From an uncultured Ruminococcus sp. (GTDB lineage: Bacteria > Bacillota > Clostridia > Oscillospirales > Ruminococcaceae): a stretch of DNA of 15,614 bases. Positions 5,841 through 12,800 of this stretch are shown here, piece after piece. The notes under the pieces were generated by a model. That model searched no databases and was not told where the DNA came from. It was given only the letters and a program-made list of their open reading frames with translations. The first letter of the stretch is position 1; each line of letters begins with the position of its first letter. The stretch is taken from assembly GCA_947175005.1 (NCBI GenBank), contig CAMWLD010000016.1, forward strand, positions 1 through 15,614, given 5' to 3'. Both the position numbers and the translations under genes were made by a program.

Positions 5841-6797
5841 TTAATTGTTAGCAATGCTCGGTGCTTTCACCGCCCTGCAAATGCTTGAGATCAAGCTGTG
5901 GACTTCGCCGTCGTCGGGACGTCTGCCTTTTACCTTGGCGGGTATCACCCTGTGGGCGCATACATCGGCGTAAACATAACCCACGTCCTCGGGCAGCACA
6001 AAGTTTCTCCCCTTGAACATGGCAGCGCACCGCGCCATAGCCGCCGCCGCCAGCGACCCACGGGGACTAACCCCCAGCTCCAGTCTGCTGTCGGTGCGGG
6101 TAGCCGCCGAAAGCCGTGCAATATAATCGTAAATTTCATCGCTTACAAAAATATTCTCCGCCGCACTGCGCAGCTTAATCAGTTCCTCCGCCGTCATTAT
6201 AGGACGTACCACGGGCGACGTGCGCTTTGAGGATTTCGCCTTTAATATCTTTGCCTCGTCCCCCGCCGTGGGATAACCCATGCTAAGCTTTATCATAAAC
6301 CTGTCCAGCTGGGATTCGGGCAAAAGCTGCGTCCCCGCCGAACCTGTGGGGTTCTGGGTCGCAAGCACTATAAACGGCTCGGGCAGCTTTCTTGTAACGC
6401 TGTCCACCGTCACAGCCCCCTCCTCCATTGCTTCAAGCAGAGCGGACTGGGTCTTGCTGGAGGTCCTGTTTATCTCGTCCGCCAGAAACAGATTGCAGAA
6501 AACCGCTCCCGCTTTCCATTCAAACTCCCCCGTGGCACGGTTGGGTATGTAGAATCCCGTCACATCAGCAGGCATAACGTCCGCCGTGAACTGCATTCTG
6601 TTGTACTCCAGCCCCAATGCCTTGGAAAAAGCCACCGCCATAGTAGTCTTTCCCACCCCCGGAATATCTTCAAGCAGAATATGACCGCCCGCACAGGCAG
6701 TCATAAGTATTTTTATGATAATATCGTCCTTGCCTATGACCGATTTTCTTATTTCCTCCGCCGATTTTTTCAGCAGCAGAATAAGCGATGAATCCAT
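5841..6797 (-). CDS. MoxR-family AAA+ ATPase
   Basis: A cytoplasmic ATPase of the MoxR/RavA group, thought to act as a chaperone for metal-enzyme or cell-surface complexes. It has 318 residues. It shows Walker A in LLEDIPGVGKTTMA (GVGKTT at 47-52), Walker B LFLADEINR (103-111), sensor 1 VLATQNP (144-150) and the ESQLDRF arginine region (161-167), with the C-terminal lid domain complete (LELGVSPRGSLAAAAMARCA). The frame extends 13 codons upstream, but that is translated repeat (MLPASCLREV). GGGAGG 11 bases before the ATG at 6797 decides the start. The usual neighbours of such genes (DUF58, transglutaminase-like or von Willebrand A proteins) are absent. Upstream is the FliB-like gene and downstream is ppa. 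Confidence 0.9.
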   Translation of the reverse strand: MDSSLILLLKKSAEEIRKSVIGKDDIIIKILMTACAGGHILLEDIPGVGKTTMAVAFSKALGLEYNRMQFTADVMPADVTGFYIPNRATGEFEWKAGAVFCNLFLADEINRTSSKTQSALLEAMEEGAVTVDSVTRKLPEPFIVLATQNPTGSAGTQLLPESQLDRFMIKLSMGYPTAGDEAKILKAKSSKRTSPVVRPIMTAEELIKLRSAAENIFVSDEIYDYIARLSAATRTDSRLELGVSPRGSLAAAAMARCAAMFKGRNFVLPEDVGYVYADVCAHRVIPAKVKGRRPDDGEVHSLISSICRAVKAPSIANN

Positions 6798-6808
6798 ATC
6801 AGAATTAA

Positions 6809-6857
6809 CCTCCCGGAGGCAAGAGGCAGGAAGCAAGAGGCAAGAAGTGCGCTCCTG
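6809..6857 (-). repeat. Heptad-repeat element, copy 4 (against the MoxR ribosome binding site)
   Basis: The plus strand reads CCTCCCGGAGGCAAGAGGCA, then GGAAGCAAGAGGCAAGAAG, then TGCGCTCCTG. The linker differs slightly (GCAGG instead of GTCAG). Its left end runs into the GGGAGG ribosome binding site of the MoxR gene. Same orientation as all other copies. Confidence 0.85.
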
Positions 6858-6899
6858 CTCTTTCTACCGCAAGCCTTTAAATGATGTTTTCCCGAGTTA

Positions 6900-7874
6900 T
6901 TAACTCATAGACAATATTGCCATATCGCCGTTGTTGTTATACCCCTGATTTTTAAGGGTCTCCGCAATATGGCGGGCAGTGTTGCCCCTGCTTACCTGCA
7001 AAGCAGCGTCAAGGGTCTTTATAACGAATGCAAAAGCCTCGTCCTTGTCGTCGCGGTCATAGGTATAGCAGGTGAGAGTTACCTTGATAAGATTAAACAG
7101 CACATTGAAGAATACAAAATTATCCCACAAACTCATATTGTAATCCGCAAAGGGCATGCAGTAGCTCCATACATAGTTTACCATAACATTTTCAATATAA
7201 TGCTCACGGTCTTTAAGGAAATCCTCGTGATAAGCCTTTTTAAGAGGCAAATATTTCTCGTCGCTGTACTCGAATGCGGTCGCCCCGTGGGGGATACCCG
7301 CATTCTTGTAAACCGACCACCGGAGCTTCGACATATCCTCCGACTCGGGCAGCGCCGACAAAAGGCTGATAGCCTCCCCAAGGCTGAACCCGAACCCGGG
7401 CTTTATCTCCTTGAAATATTCCATAACGTCCTTGTGATCGGGAGCGTTGGTATAATCCGCCACAAACTGGGGTATAAGCTCCTCTCTGCCCTTGTCAATA
7501 AGCCCCTGCACGGTCTTGTAGGCAAAGTTCATCAGGAGCATTCTCTTTTCAAACACATAATTCCTGTCCTGCATAATGTTCATAGTCAGAATTTTGAGAT
7601 TCCAGTAATGCTTTAAAATAGGGGTCTTGTCAATAAGCTCCTGCCCCTTTTTGGAATACTCCGCCTCCAGCTCGGGCTGCAAACTGGTCATTCTGTAAGC
7701 AATGGGCTTTTGGGCATTCATAAGAGTGTGGATAACTCTCTCATTGTCCAGCTTGAAAACATACTCGATCGCTGCAGGGCTGGTCAGCACCAGGTACTCC
7801 ACGTTTTCATTCTGCAAATTTGTTTTGTCCGTAAGCTCCCCGTAATAATCGGGGGTAATGATAGGATAAGGCAT
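6900..7874 (-). CDS. FliB-like (flagellin lysine-N-methylase-like) protein lacking the cysteine clusters
   Basis: A 324-residue predicted soluble protein. Several features recall the FliB family: the PDYY near the N-terminus (residues 8-11), a middle helix pair ILTMNIMQDRNYVFEKRMLL (residues 95-114; FliB proteins have a similar 'LLQNRxYxLExRLLL'), and a C-terminal region with IENVMVNYVWSYCMPF and WDNFVFFNVLFNLIKVTL (227-266), like the 'ENYLVYRxFxxLFPF' helices of that family. FliB proteins normally carry CxxCxxxCC-type and second cysteine motifs thought to bind an iron-sulfur cluster. Here only Cys239 and Cys269 exist, so methylase activity is doubtful. The family assignment is inference from remembered patterns. 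GGAGG 9 bases before the ATG at 7874 sets the start. Promoter at 7961-7989. Confidence 0.55.
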   Translation of the reverse strand: MPYPIITPDYYGELTDKTNLQNENVEYLVLTSPAAIEYVFKLDNERVIHTLMNAQKPIAYRMTSLQPELEAEYSKKGQELIDKTPILKHYWNLKILTMNIMQDRNYVFEKRMLLMNFAYKTVQGLIDKGREELIPQFVADYTNAPDHKDVMEYFKEIKPGFGFSLGEAISLLSALPESEDMSKLRWSVYKNAGIPHGATAFEYSDEKYLPLKKAYHEDFLKDREHYIENVMVNYVWSYCMPFADYNMSLWDNFVFFNVLFNLIKVTLTCYTYDRDDKDEAFAFVIKTLDAALQVSRGNTARHIAETLKNQGYNNNGDMAILSMS

Positions 7875-7960
7875 TTTTATGTTCCTCCGTTATCTTATTT
7901 CCTTTTGTCGACAGCAATTTAAAACCGTCCGTCTGACACACATACTTGTACATATTATAC

Positions 7961-7989
7961 AGTATAACACATTTCCCCATAAAAATCAA
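7961..7989 (-). promoter_or_regulatory. Predicted promoter of the FliB-like gene
   Basis: On the minus strand TTGATT (7984-7989) and TATACT (7961-7966) are 17 bases apart, with TGT directly before the -10 (extended -10). The start codon is 87 bases further on. The remaining gap, 7990-8152, is very AT-rich, contains only imperfect short palindromes (around 8068-8095), and shows no gene on either strand. Confidence 0.65.
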
Positions 7990-8152
7990 TGGTTTTATGA
8001 AATTTAATTTTTTTAAGTTTTTTTCGGAAGGATTTTGCCCGTTTTGCTAAAATACATTTTACATTTAGTATAATATTACAAATAGTAATGTTACATTATT
8101 TAAGAAATCAAACGATCAAAAATGCCTTTTCACTGTGTATTGTGACAATGAT

Positions 8153-8425
8153 TTAGTTATCACTTTTTATCCATAAGATCTTTCCGCCATAGAAACTATC
8201 GGCCATGCTCATGCACTCACCTACAGAGTCCCACAAGCTATCGGTTTCAACCTCTTTATTTTCATTGCAGTAAAATAAACAGTACCTGTCACTATCGGAA
8301 TATTTACATATTGCCAAATATTTAATATGTGCGGCTGTTTCACCTGTCGTATAAGATATTAACCCATATTCGTTTTTGTGCGTAAAATAGAGAACCTTTG
8401 CCCCGTCCAATTGTTCAGGGAACAT
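8153..8425 (-). CDS. Small hypothetical protein, immunity-protein-like
   Basis: A 90-residue acidic protein with no signal peptide or membrane span. The pattern LDGAKVLYFTHKNEYGLISY, YLAICKYSDSDRYCLFYCNE and SLWDSVGECMSMADSFYGGK resembles small orphan proteins found beside toxin-immunity loci in Clostridia; I cannot name the family with certainty. GAGGTGA stands 8 bases before the ATG at 8425, a good ribosome binding site. It is divergent from rnpB and stands alone, with no toxin gene next to it. A TATAAA at about -10 is visible, but no matching -35. Confidence 0.75.
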   Translation of the reverse strand: MFPEQLDGAKVLYFTHKNEYGLISYTTGETAAHIKYLAICKYSDSDRYCLFYCNENKEVETDSLWDSVGECMSMADSFYGGKILWIKSDN

Positions 8426-8519
8426 AATTACTTCACCTCTCTGTGCAGAATTTTATAGTGAAACTATCGGAATTGCAGCCGGCAAAATTTATCTTGAAAA
8501 AGTAGGGTCAAAATATTCC

Positions 8520-8548
8520 TTGACAATCCCCAAAAAATATGCTATAAT
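8520..8548 (+). promoter_or_regulatory. Sigma-A promoter of rnpB
   Basis: TTGACA (8520-8525) and TATAAT (8543-8548) are both perfect consensus and are separated by exactly 17 bases. The predicted start, about 8555, coincides with the first base of the P1 helix of RNase P RNA. Confidence 0.93.
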
Positions 8549-8554
8549 AAAACC

Positions 8555-8898
8555 ACCGACCAAGCTATGCGGTTGAACACCTTTTTTGAGGCGTTAGGAA
8601 AGTCCGGGCATCACAGAGCAGGATAGCTGCTAACGGCAGCCGAGGGCGACCTTAGGGCAAGTGCAACAGAGATATACCGCCGCAGTAATGCGGTAAGGGT
8701 GGAAAGGCGAGGCAAGAGCTCACCGGAGCAATGGAGACATTGCTGCCATGTAAACCCTATCCGATGCAACGTCTATTGGTGCAGTGCGTCAATGTCTGCT
8801 CGGCAGGCGTACTGTAATGACGGCTAAAGCGTTTCGGCGACGATTCGCTCAGATAGATTTCCGCACACGACAGAACCCGGCTTATCGGCTTGATCGGT
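8555..8898 (+). ncRNA. rnpB: RNase P RNA (bacterial type A)
   Basis: Catalytic RNA of RNase P, which trims the 5' leader of precursor tRNAs. Hallmarks in order: AGGAAAGTCCGGGC (conserved region I), ACAGAGCAGGATAGCTGC, AGGGCAAGTGCAACAGAGA, AAGGGTGGAAAGGCGAG, GTAAACCC (region IV), AGATAGATTTCCGCAC and ACAGAACCCGGCTTAT (region V). The ends pair to form P1: ACCGACCAAGC (8555-8565) with GCTTGATCGGT (8888-8898), with one mismatch. The length of about 344 nt and the layout suit type A rather than the Bacillus type B. It is the only complete plus-strand gene in the window. Confidence 0.96.
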
Positions 8899-8900
8899 AC

Positions 8901-8984
8901 TGGAGGCAAGAATGTGTAAATGGGGGTAAACCCCATTTACACTTAGAGGCAAGAAGCAAGAAGAATGTATTCTTCCTGTTTCCT
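8901..8984 (-). repeat. Heptad-repeat element, copy 5 (downstream of rnpB, split by a hairpin)
   Basis: The plus strand has TGGAGGCAAGAA at 8901-8912, then a 29-base palindrome, then TTAGAGGCAAGAAGCAAGAA, ending TCTTCCTG. The order of heptad, linker, tandem heptads and CCTG is that of the other copies, with the palindrome standing where the 3-5 base linker normally is. The right part doubles as the stem of the rnpB terminator. Confidence 0.8.
8914..8942. repeat. Perfect 12-bp inverted repeat inside heptad element 5
   Basis: The arms GTGTAAATGGGG (8914-8925) and CCCCATTTACAC (8931-8942) are exact complements around GTAAA. No T-run follows on either strand, so it is not a terminator by itself. 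It lies 16 bases after the 3' end of mature RNase P RNA. Confidence 0.88.
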
Positions 8985-8997
8985 GCCTCGATTTTTT
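8946..8997 (+). terminator. Rho-independent terminator of rnpB, built from the heptad repeat
   Basis: The left arm, positions 8946-8965, is GAGGCAAGAAGCAAGAAGAA, the tandem heptads of element 5. The right arm, 8970-8989, pairs with it along all 20 positions except two A-C mismatches and one G-U pair, around a TGTA loop. GA and TTTTTT (8992-8997) follow. It ends 11 bases before the argF stop codon, so on the minus strand the same stem may slow convergent argF transcription, though no T-run follows it there. Confidence 0.82.
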
Positions 8998-9007
8998 ATT
9001 TAACGGC

Positions 9008-9913
9008 TTACTTCATCAGCTTCACCATGACTGCCTTCTGAGCGTGCAGCCTGTTTTCCGCTTCCTCAAATATCTCTGCGGCGTGTTCCTCGAACACCTT
9101 TGAGGTGATCTCCTCCTCACGGTGAGCAGGCAGACAGTGCTGAACCATAGCGTCCCGCTTTGCAGCCGCCATGACCTCGTCGTTTATCTGATAGCCTGCA
9201 AAGGCCTTGCGGCGTATCTCCGCTTCGTCCTCCTGTCCCATAGAAGCCCATACGTCGGTAAAGAGAACGTCCGCATTTGCAGCCGCCTCCAGGGGCTTGT
9301 CGGTCAGCGTGAACTTATCTCCATAGCCCTTGGCAAACTCCAGCACATCATCAGCAGGGCGGTATCCCTCCGGACACGCAGCCGCAACCTCCATGCCCAC
9401 GGTCAGACCGCCTACAATAAGGGAATTTGCCATATTGTTGCCGTCTCCGATGTAGCACATTTTAAGGCCGTCAAACTGTCCCTTGTACTCCCGTATCGTC
9501 ATAAGGTCGGCAAGCACCTGGCAGGGGTGGCAGTAGTCGGTAAGCCCGTTTATTATGGGGATATTTCCGAACTGTGCCAAGTCCTCCACTTCCTTTTGCT
9601 CAAAGGTGCGGATCATAATTCCGTTTAGATAACGGGAAAGCACACGTGCAGTGTCCTGCACAGGCTCGCCCCTGCCTATCTGCAAGTCCTTTGAGGATAA
9701 AAACAGCGCATTTCCCCCCAGCTGATACATTCCCGTTTCAAAGGAGACCCTTGTACGTGTAGAGGATTTCTGGAAGATCATTCCGAGAGTTTTCCCCTCC
9801 AGATGCTTGTGGGGGATATTGTGCTTGAGCTCATATTTGAGCTGGTCTGCCAGGTTAAGAATGTCGATTATATCCTCCTTGCTAAGGTCGGACATTTTCA
9901 GTAAATGGTTCAT
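9008..9913 (-). CDS. argF: Ornithine carbamoyltransferase
   Basis: Joins ornithine and carbamoyl phosphate to give citrulline, step six of arginine biosynthesis, in the cytoplasm. It has 301 residues, normal for the anabolic enzyme. The carbamoyl-phosphate loop SSTRTR is at 50-55, HPCQ at 129-132, DVWASMG (ornithine loop) at 220-226, and HCLPAHRE at 259-266 with the active-site Cys. GGAGG 10 bases before the ATG at 9913 supports the start. It is the last gene of the arg run and converges on rnpB. Placement with argJ, argB and argD makes the biosynthetic role more likely than a catabolic arcB role, which would have arcA or arcC as neighbours. Confidence 0.96.
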   Translation of the reverse strand: MNHLLKMSDLSKEDIIDILNLADQLKYELKHNIPHKHLEGKTLGMIFQKSSTRTRVSFETGMYQLGGNALFLSSKDLQIGRGEPVQDTARVLSRYLNGIMIRTFEQKEVEDLAQFGNIPIINGLTDYCHPCQVLADLMTIREYKGQFDGLKMCYIGDGNNMANSLIVGGLTVGMEVAAACPEGYRPADDVLEFAKGYGDKFTLTDKPLEAAANADVLFTDVWASMGQEDEAEIRRKAFAGYQINDEVMAAAKRDAMVQHCLPAHREEEITSKVFEEHAAEIFEEAENRLHAQKAVMVKLMK

Positions 9914-9988
9914 AATAATTACCTCCGTAAAATTTAATATTTATCCGAATAAAAAGCGGGCCATGAGTAAGTTTCGATTTTTCGCCGT

Positions 9989-11041
9989 TCAATACTGTAT
10001 CATACAGTCCGGCAGCAGCTTTTCAAGCTCCACTATATCCTCTGCGCTGATATCGTTGTTCCGCAGATCAAGAATATCAAGAGCCGCAAGATTTTCGATC
10101 GGGCTGATATCGCTTATATGGTTGTTCCACAAATTAAGCTCTTTAAGCCCCGAAAGCTCGGAAACAGTACCGATATCTCTTATATAGTTGCTCGACAGAT
10201 CCAGCTTTTCCAGCCCCGAAAACTCCGAAAGAGGTGTTATATCCGAAAAATCCGAATTAACTATGGTAAGCTCCTTAAGCCCCGAAAGCTGCGCAAGAGG
10301 GCTGATATCATCTATACGGGTTCTGTTCAGATACAACTCCTTAAGCTCGTTAAGTCCCAGAAGAGGGCTTATATCCGTTATTTCAAAATGGGACAGCGCA
10401 AGGGACTGTAGATTTGTCAGACCTGCAAGGTAAGTTATGTCACTAACCCGAAAATCATACAGCGTCAGCGAACGCAACTCTGTAAGTCCCGAAACAAAGC
10501 TGATGTCATCTGACTCTGAGCCGAAAACCACCAAAGTTTCAAGACCTGTCATACGAGAAAGAAAATCAGCATTATCCGAATTGACCGTCACACACAGCTC
10601 CTTAAGCTGATTCATCTCCGCAAGGGGGGACAGGTCATCTGCACGATCACCTCTCAAACACAGCGATTCAAGCTTCGTAAGCTCCGCAAGGAAGGATATA
10701 TCCTCTATCATGTTTTGCGATATATCCAGCTCCGTCAATTCCGAAAGTCCCGAAATAGGCGTAATATCACTGATATTGCAGTTAAATAACGACAGCTTTT
10801 TCAACCCGGTAAATTCTGTAATACGTCTCATATCTTCATCGGTAATCTCAGCAAATCCGACATTAAGCTCTGAAATATCCGAGGGATATTCCTCTCCCGC
10901 AAATGTGACGAACGTCCTTTCGGATTCCTGCGTTTCCAATGTTGTCTGCACAGCATCTTCGGCGCAGCCCGCAAACATTGCCATAGAAAAGCACACCGCC
11001 GTAAACATTCCCAAAGCGGAAAACCGCTTCATTTTTTTCAT
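9989..11041 (-). CDS. Leucine-rich-repeat lipoprotein (internalin-like repeats)
   Basis: A 350-residue predicted surface lipoprotein. MKKMKRFSALGMFTAVCFSM begins a signal peptide ending in MFAGC, so Cys26 would be lipidated. Residues about 60-350 contain about twelve repeats of 21-22 residues of the form GLKELxLxxNxIsDISPLxxL, the internalin/SDS22 spacing; two central repeats (around 'LKELCVTVNSDNADFLSRM') are degenerate. It ends with LEKLLPDCMIQY, a cap common in clostridial proteins of this kind. Binding of a protein or peptide ligand is typical, but no partner can be named. The frame opens 15 codons upstream, but AAGGAG before the ATG at 11041 and the signal peptide set the start. It lies between argD/Nudix and argF on the same strand. 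Confidence 0.85.
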   Translation of the reverse strand: MKKMKRFSALGMFTAVCFSMAMFAGCAEDAVQTTLETQESERTFVTFAGEEYPSDISELNVGFAEITDEDMRRITEFTGLKKLSLFNCNISDITPISGLSELTELDISQNMIEDISFLAELTKLESLCLRGDRADDLSPLAEMNQLKELCVTVNSDNADFLSRMTGLETLVVFGSESDDISFVSGLTELRSLTLYDFRVSDITYLAGLTNLQSLALSHFEITDISPLLGLNELKELYLNRTRIDDISPLAQLSGLKELTIVNSDFSDITPLSEFSGLEKLDLSSNYIRDIGTVSELSGLKELNLWNNHISDISPIENLAALDILDLRNNDISAEDIVELEKLLPDCMIQY

Positions 11042-11082
11042 ATGTCCACCACTCCTTTGCCGTAAATTATTCTTGCCACTGC

Positions 11083-11634
11083 TCAAATTTCGATCTCAGT
11101 TTTAAGTATAAACTCCGGCTTTACCACATATTCCAGATACACCGGACGTTCACGCTTTTCCAGATAGACCCCGAACCGTTTTCTCTCCGCAGGGGTGACT
11201 ATCATATCTGCCGCCTCTTCCGGGGAAAACCAGCCGCTCTCGGAATTTTCCTCCGAGGGACGGGGCACGCCCTCTCCCGTGCAGATAAAATCCGCCATTA
11301 CCTTTGTGGGAATGTATTTCACGCCGCCGTACCCCGCATGACCCGCAGTGTTGGAGCATAAGCAGAAAAGCCGACCCACAGTTATCTCTATCCCCGTTTC
11401 CTCCATTATCTCACGTTTCAGCGCATTAATGAGATTTTCACCGGTCTCAACAACTCCCCCGGGGTAAGTCCAACCCCGTGCATTGTGCCTCACCAAAAGA
11501 ATCTTCCCCTCGGAATTTGTTACAACTCCCCCCACCGCCGCAATGTGCGTGGGGAAGCTCCATTCCCCTACGGGAGTTTTTTCGTTACCCGAGCAGTTTT
11601 CCAAGAATTTCCACTCCCTTGTCGATATCCTCAT
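11083..11634 (-). CDS. Nudix hydrolase
   Basis: Hydrolyses a nucleoside diphosphate linked to another group; the substrate is not predictable. The full Nudix box Gx5Ex7REUxEExGU is present at residues 60-82 (GGVVETGENLINALKREIME, then ETGI), so it should be active. The domain begins with the typical 'HIAAVGGVVTNSEGKILLVR'. The ATG at 11634 lies 50 bases inside the end of argD and has no clear ribosome binding site. A TTG at 11604 has AAGGGAG 9 bases before it and would leave a 20-base overlap; it may be the true start (173 residues). Either way the gene is probably coupled to argD translation. Confidence 0.87.
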   Translation of the reverse strand: MRISTREWKFLENCSGNEKTPVGEWSFPTHIAAVGGVVTNSEGKILLVRHNARGWTYPGGVVETGENLINALKREIMEETGIEITVGRLFCLCSNTAGHAGYGGVKYIPTKVMADFICTGEGVPRPSEENSESGWFSPEEAADMIVTPAERKRFGVYLEKRERPVYLEYVVKPEFILKTEIEI

Positions 11635-12772
11635 AGCTTACGGTCAGCGGCGGCAGAAAACGCAGCTTTTCCTTAGCTGTAAGAATAAGCAGTCCGTTTT
11701 CCGCAGCAGCAGACAGAATATCCGCCGCCTTTTTGTTTTTAAGGCGTGCCCCCAGCATGAGACCCATGCCGTCAACCCCCTCTATTTCGGGAATTTCAAG
11801 CAGCTTTGCTTTAAGATATTCGCCCTTTTTCTTTACCTCGTCCAAAAATCCCTCTGCCGTCACCGTGTCAATGACCACATTCGCCCCCGCACAGGAAACG
11901 GGATTTCCCCCGAAGGTCGAACCGTGAGTCCCCTTAGTCAGCACATCTGCGCATTTCTCCGAAGCAAGGCACGCTCCCATGGGCAGTCCCCCTGCAATTC
12001 CCTTTGCAAGAGTGGTAATGTCGGGTTTTACTCCGTAAAGCTCGGAGGTAAGCAGTGCCCCCGTCCTGCCCATTCCCGTCTGTATCTCGTCCGCAACCGT
12101 CAGTATATCATTTTCACCGCAAAGCCTGAATATTGCCTCCACAAAATCCTTTTCCAAGGGGATAACGCCCCCCTCGCCCTGCACGAATTCAAACATCACC
12201 GCACAAATGCTCTTGTCCTCGCCGATGACCTTTTCAAGCGTCGCAGTATCATTTGCGGGAACATTCACAAACCCCTCCACAAAGGGGAAAAAGTAATTGT
12301 GGAAAACCTCCTGCCCCGTTGCGGATAATGTCGCAACAGTCCGTCCGTGAAATGAATTCACAAGGGTAACAATAGTATGATGTCCCGCGTCCCGGCCATA
12401 CTTGTCAAAGGAATATTTCCTCGCAAGCTTTATGGCGCATTCATTCGCCTCCGCTCCCGAGTTCCCGAAAAATACCGACTTATAGCCTGTCGCCCCAGTC
12501 AGCTTTTCCGCAAATTCACCCTGTACAGCCGTGTAATAATAATTGGAGCTGTGCTGAATATTTCTCACCTGCATACAAACAGCGTCAGCCCATTTTTCGT
12601 TGGCAAAACCCAAAGAATTTGTTCCGATACCGCTGCCGAAATCAATGTATTCCTTTCCGTCCTCATCAACAGCAGCAGCACCGCTGCCCTTTTCCAGGGA
12701 AACAGGCAAACGCCCGTAAGTCCCCATTATATGTTCATTGAATTTTTCTATAGTTTCCGATGATTTTGACAT
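11585..12772 (-). CDS. argD: Acetylornithine aminotransferase
   Basis: PLP enzyme of class III that transfers the amino group of glutamate to N-acetylglutamate semialdehyde, giving N-acetylornithine. It has 395 residues. It shows GNSGAEANE (103-111, phosphate of PLP), FHGRT (141-145), MFEFVQGEGGV (193-203), ADEIQTGMGRTG with Asp228 and Gln231, and TTLAKGIAGGLPMGA with the Schiff-base Lys257. The frame can start 12 codons earlier, but AGAGAGG is properly spaced only to the ATG at 12772. It begins 28 bases after argB and overlaps the Nudix gene, so it lies in the arg operon. Confidence 0.95.
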   Translation of the reverse strand: MSKSSETIEKFNEHIMGTYGRLPVSLEKGSGAAAVDEDGKEYIDFGSGIGTNSLGFANEKWADAVCMQVRNIQHSSNYYYTAVQGEFAEKLTGATGYKSVFFGNSGAEANECAIKLARKYSFDKYGRDAGHHTIVTLVNSFHGRTVATLSATGQEVFHNYFFPFVEGFVNVPANDTATLEKVIGEDKSICAVMFEFVQGEGGVIPLEKDFVEAIFRLCGENDILTVADEIQTGMGRTGALLTSELYGVKPDITTLAKGIAGGLPMGACLASEKCADVLTKGTHGSTFGGNPVSCAGANVVIDTVTAEGFLDEVKKKGEYLKAKLLEIPEIEGVDGMGLMLGARLKNKKAADILSAAAENGLLILTAKEKLRFLPPLTVSYEDIDKGVEILGKLLG

Positions 12773-12800
12773 AATAATCATATCCTCTCTATGTGTGATC

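Noticed and set aside
8068..8095. Imperfect palindrome TAATATTAC / GTAATGTTA downstream of the small gene at 8153
   Set aside because: Several mismatches in an extremely AT-rich stretch and no GC stem. It could be chance and is not a credible terminator or operator.
8426..8519. Promoter for the 90-residue gene
   Set aside because: A TATAAA is present, but no acceptable -35 lies 16-18 bases upstream, so I did not call it.
9914..9988. ArgR operator (ARG box) in front of argF
   Set aside because: The AT-rich stretch around TATTCGGATAAATATTAA only loosely resembles an ARG box. No paired boxes are seen, and the other arg genes show no similar site.
11483..12328. A 281-codon plus-strand open frame opposite Nudix and argD
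   Set aside because: It is the antisense shadow of two genes with clear catalytic motifs. The GC-rich, stop-poor antisense frame is expected from their codon use.
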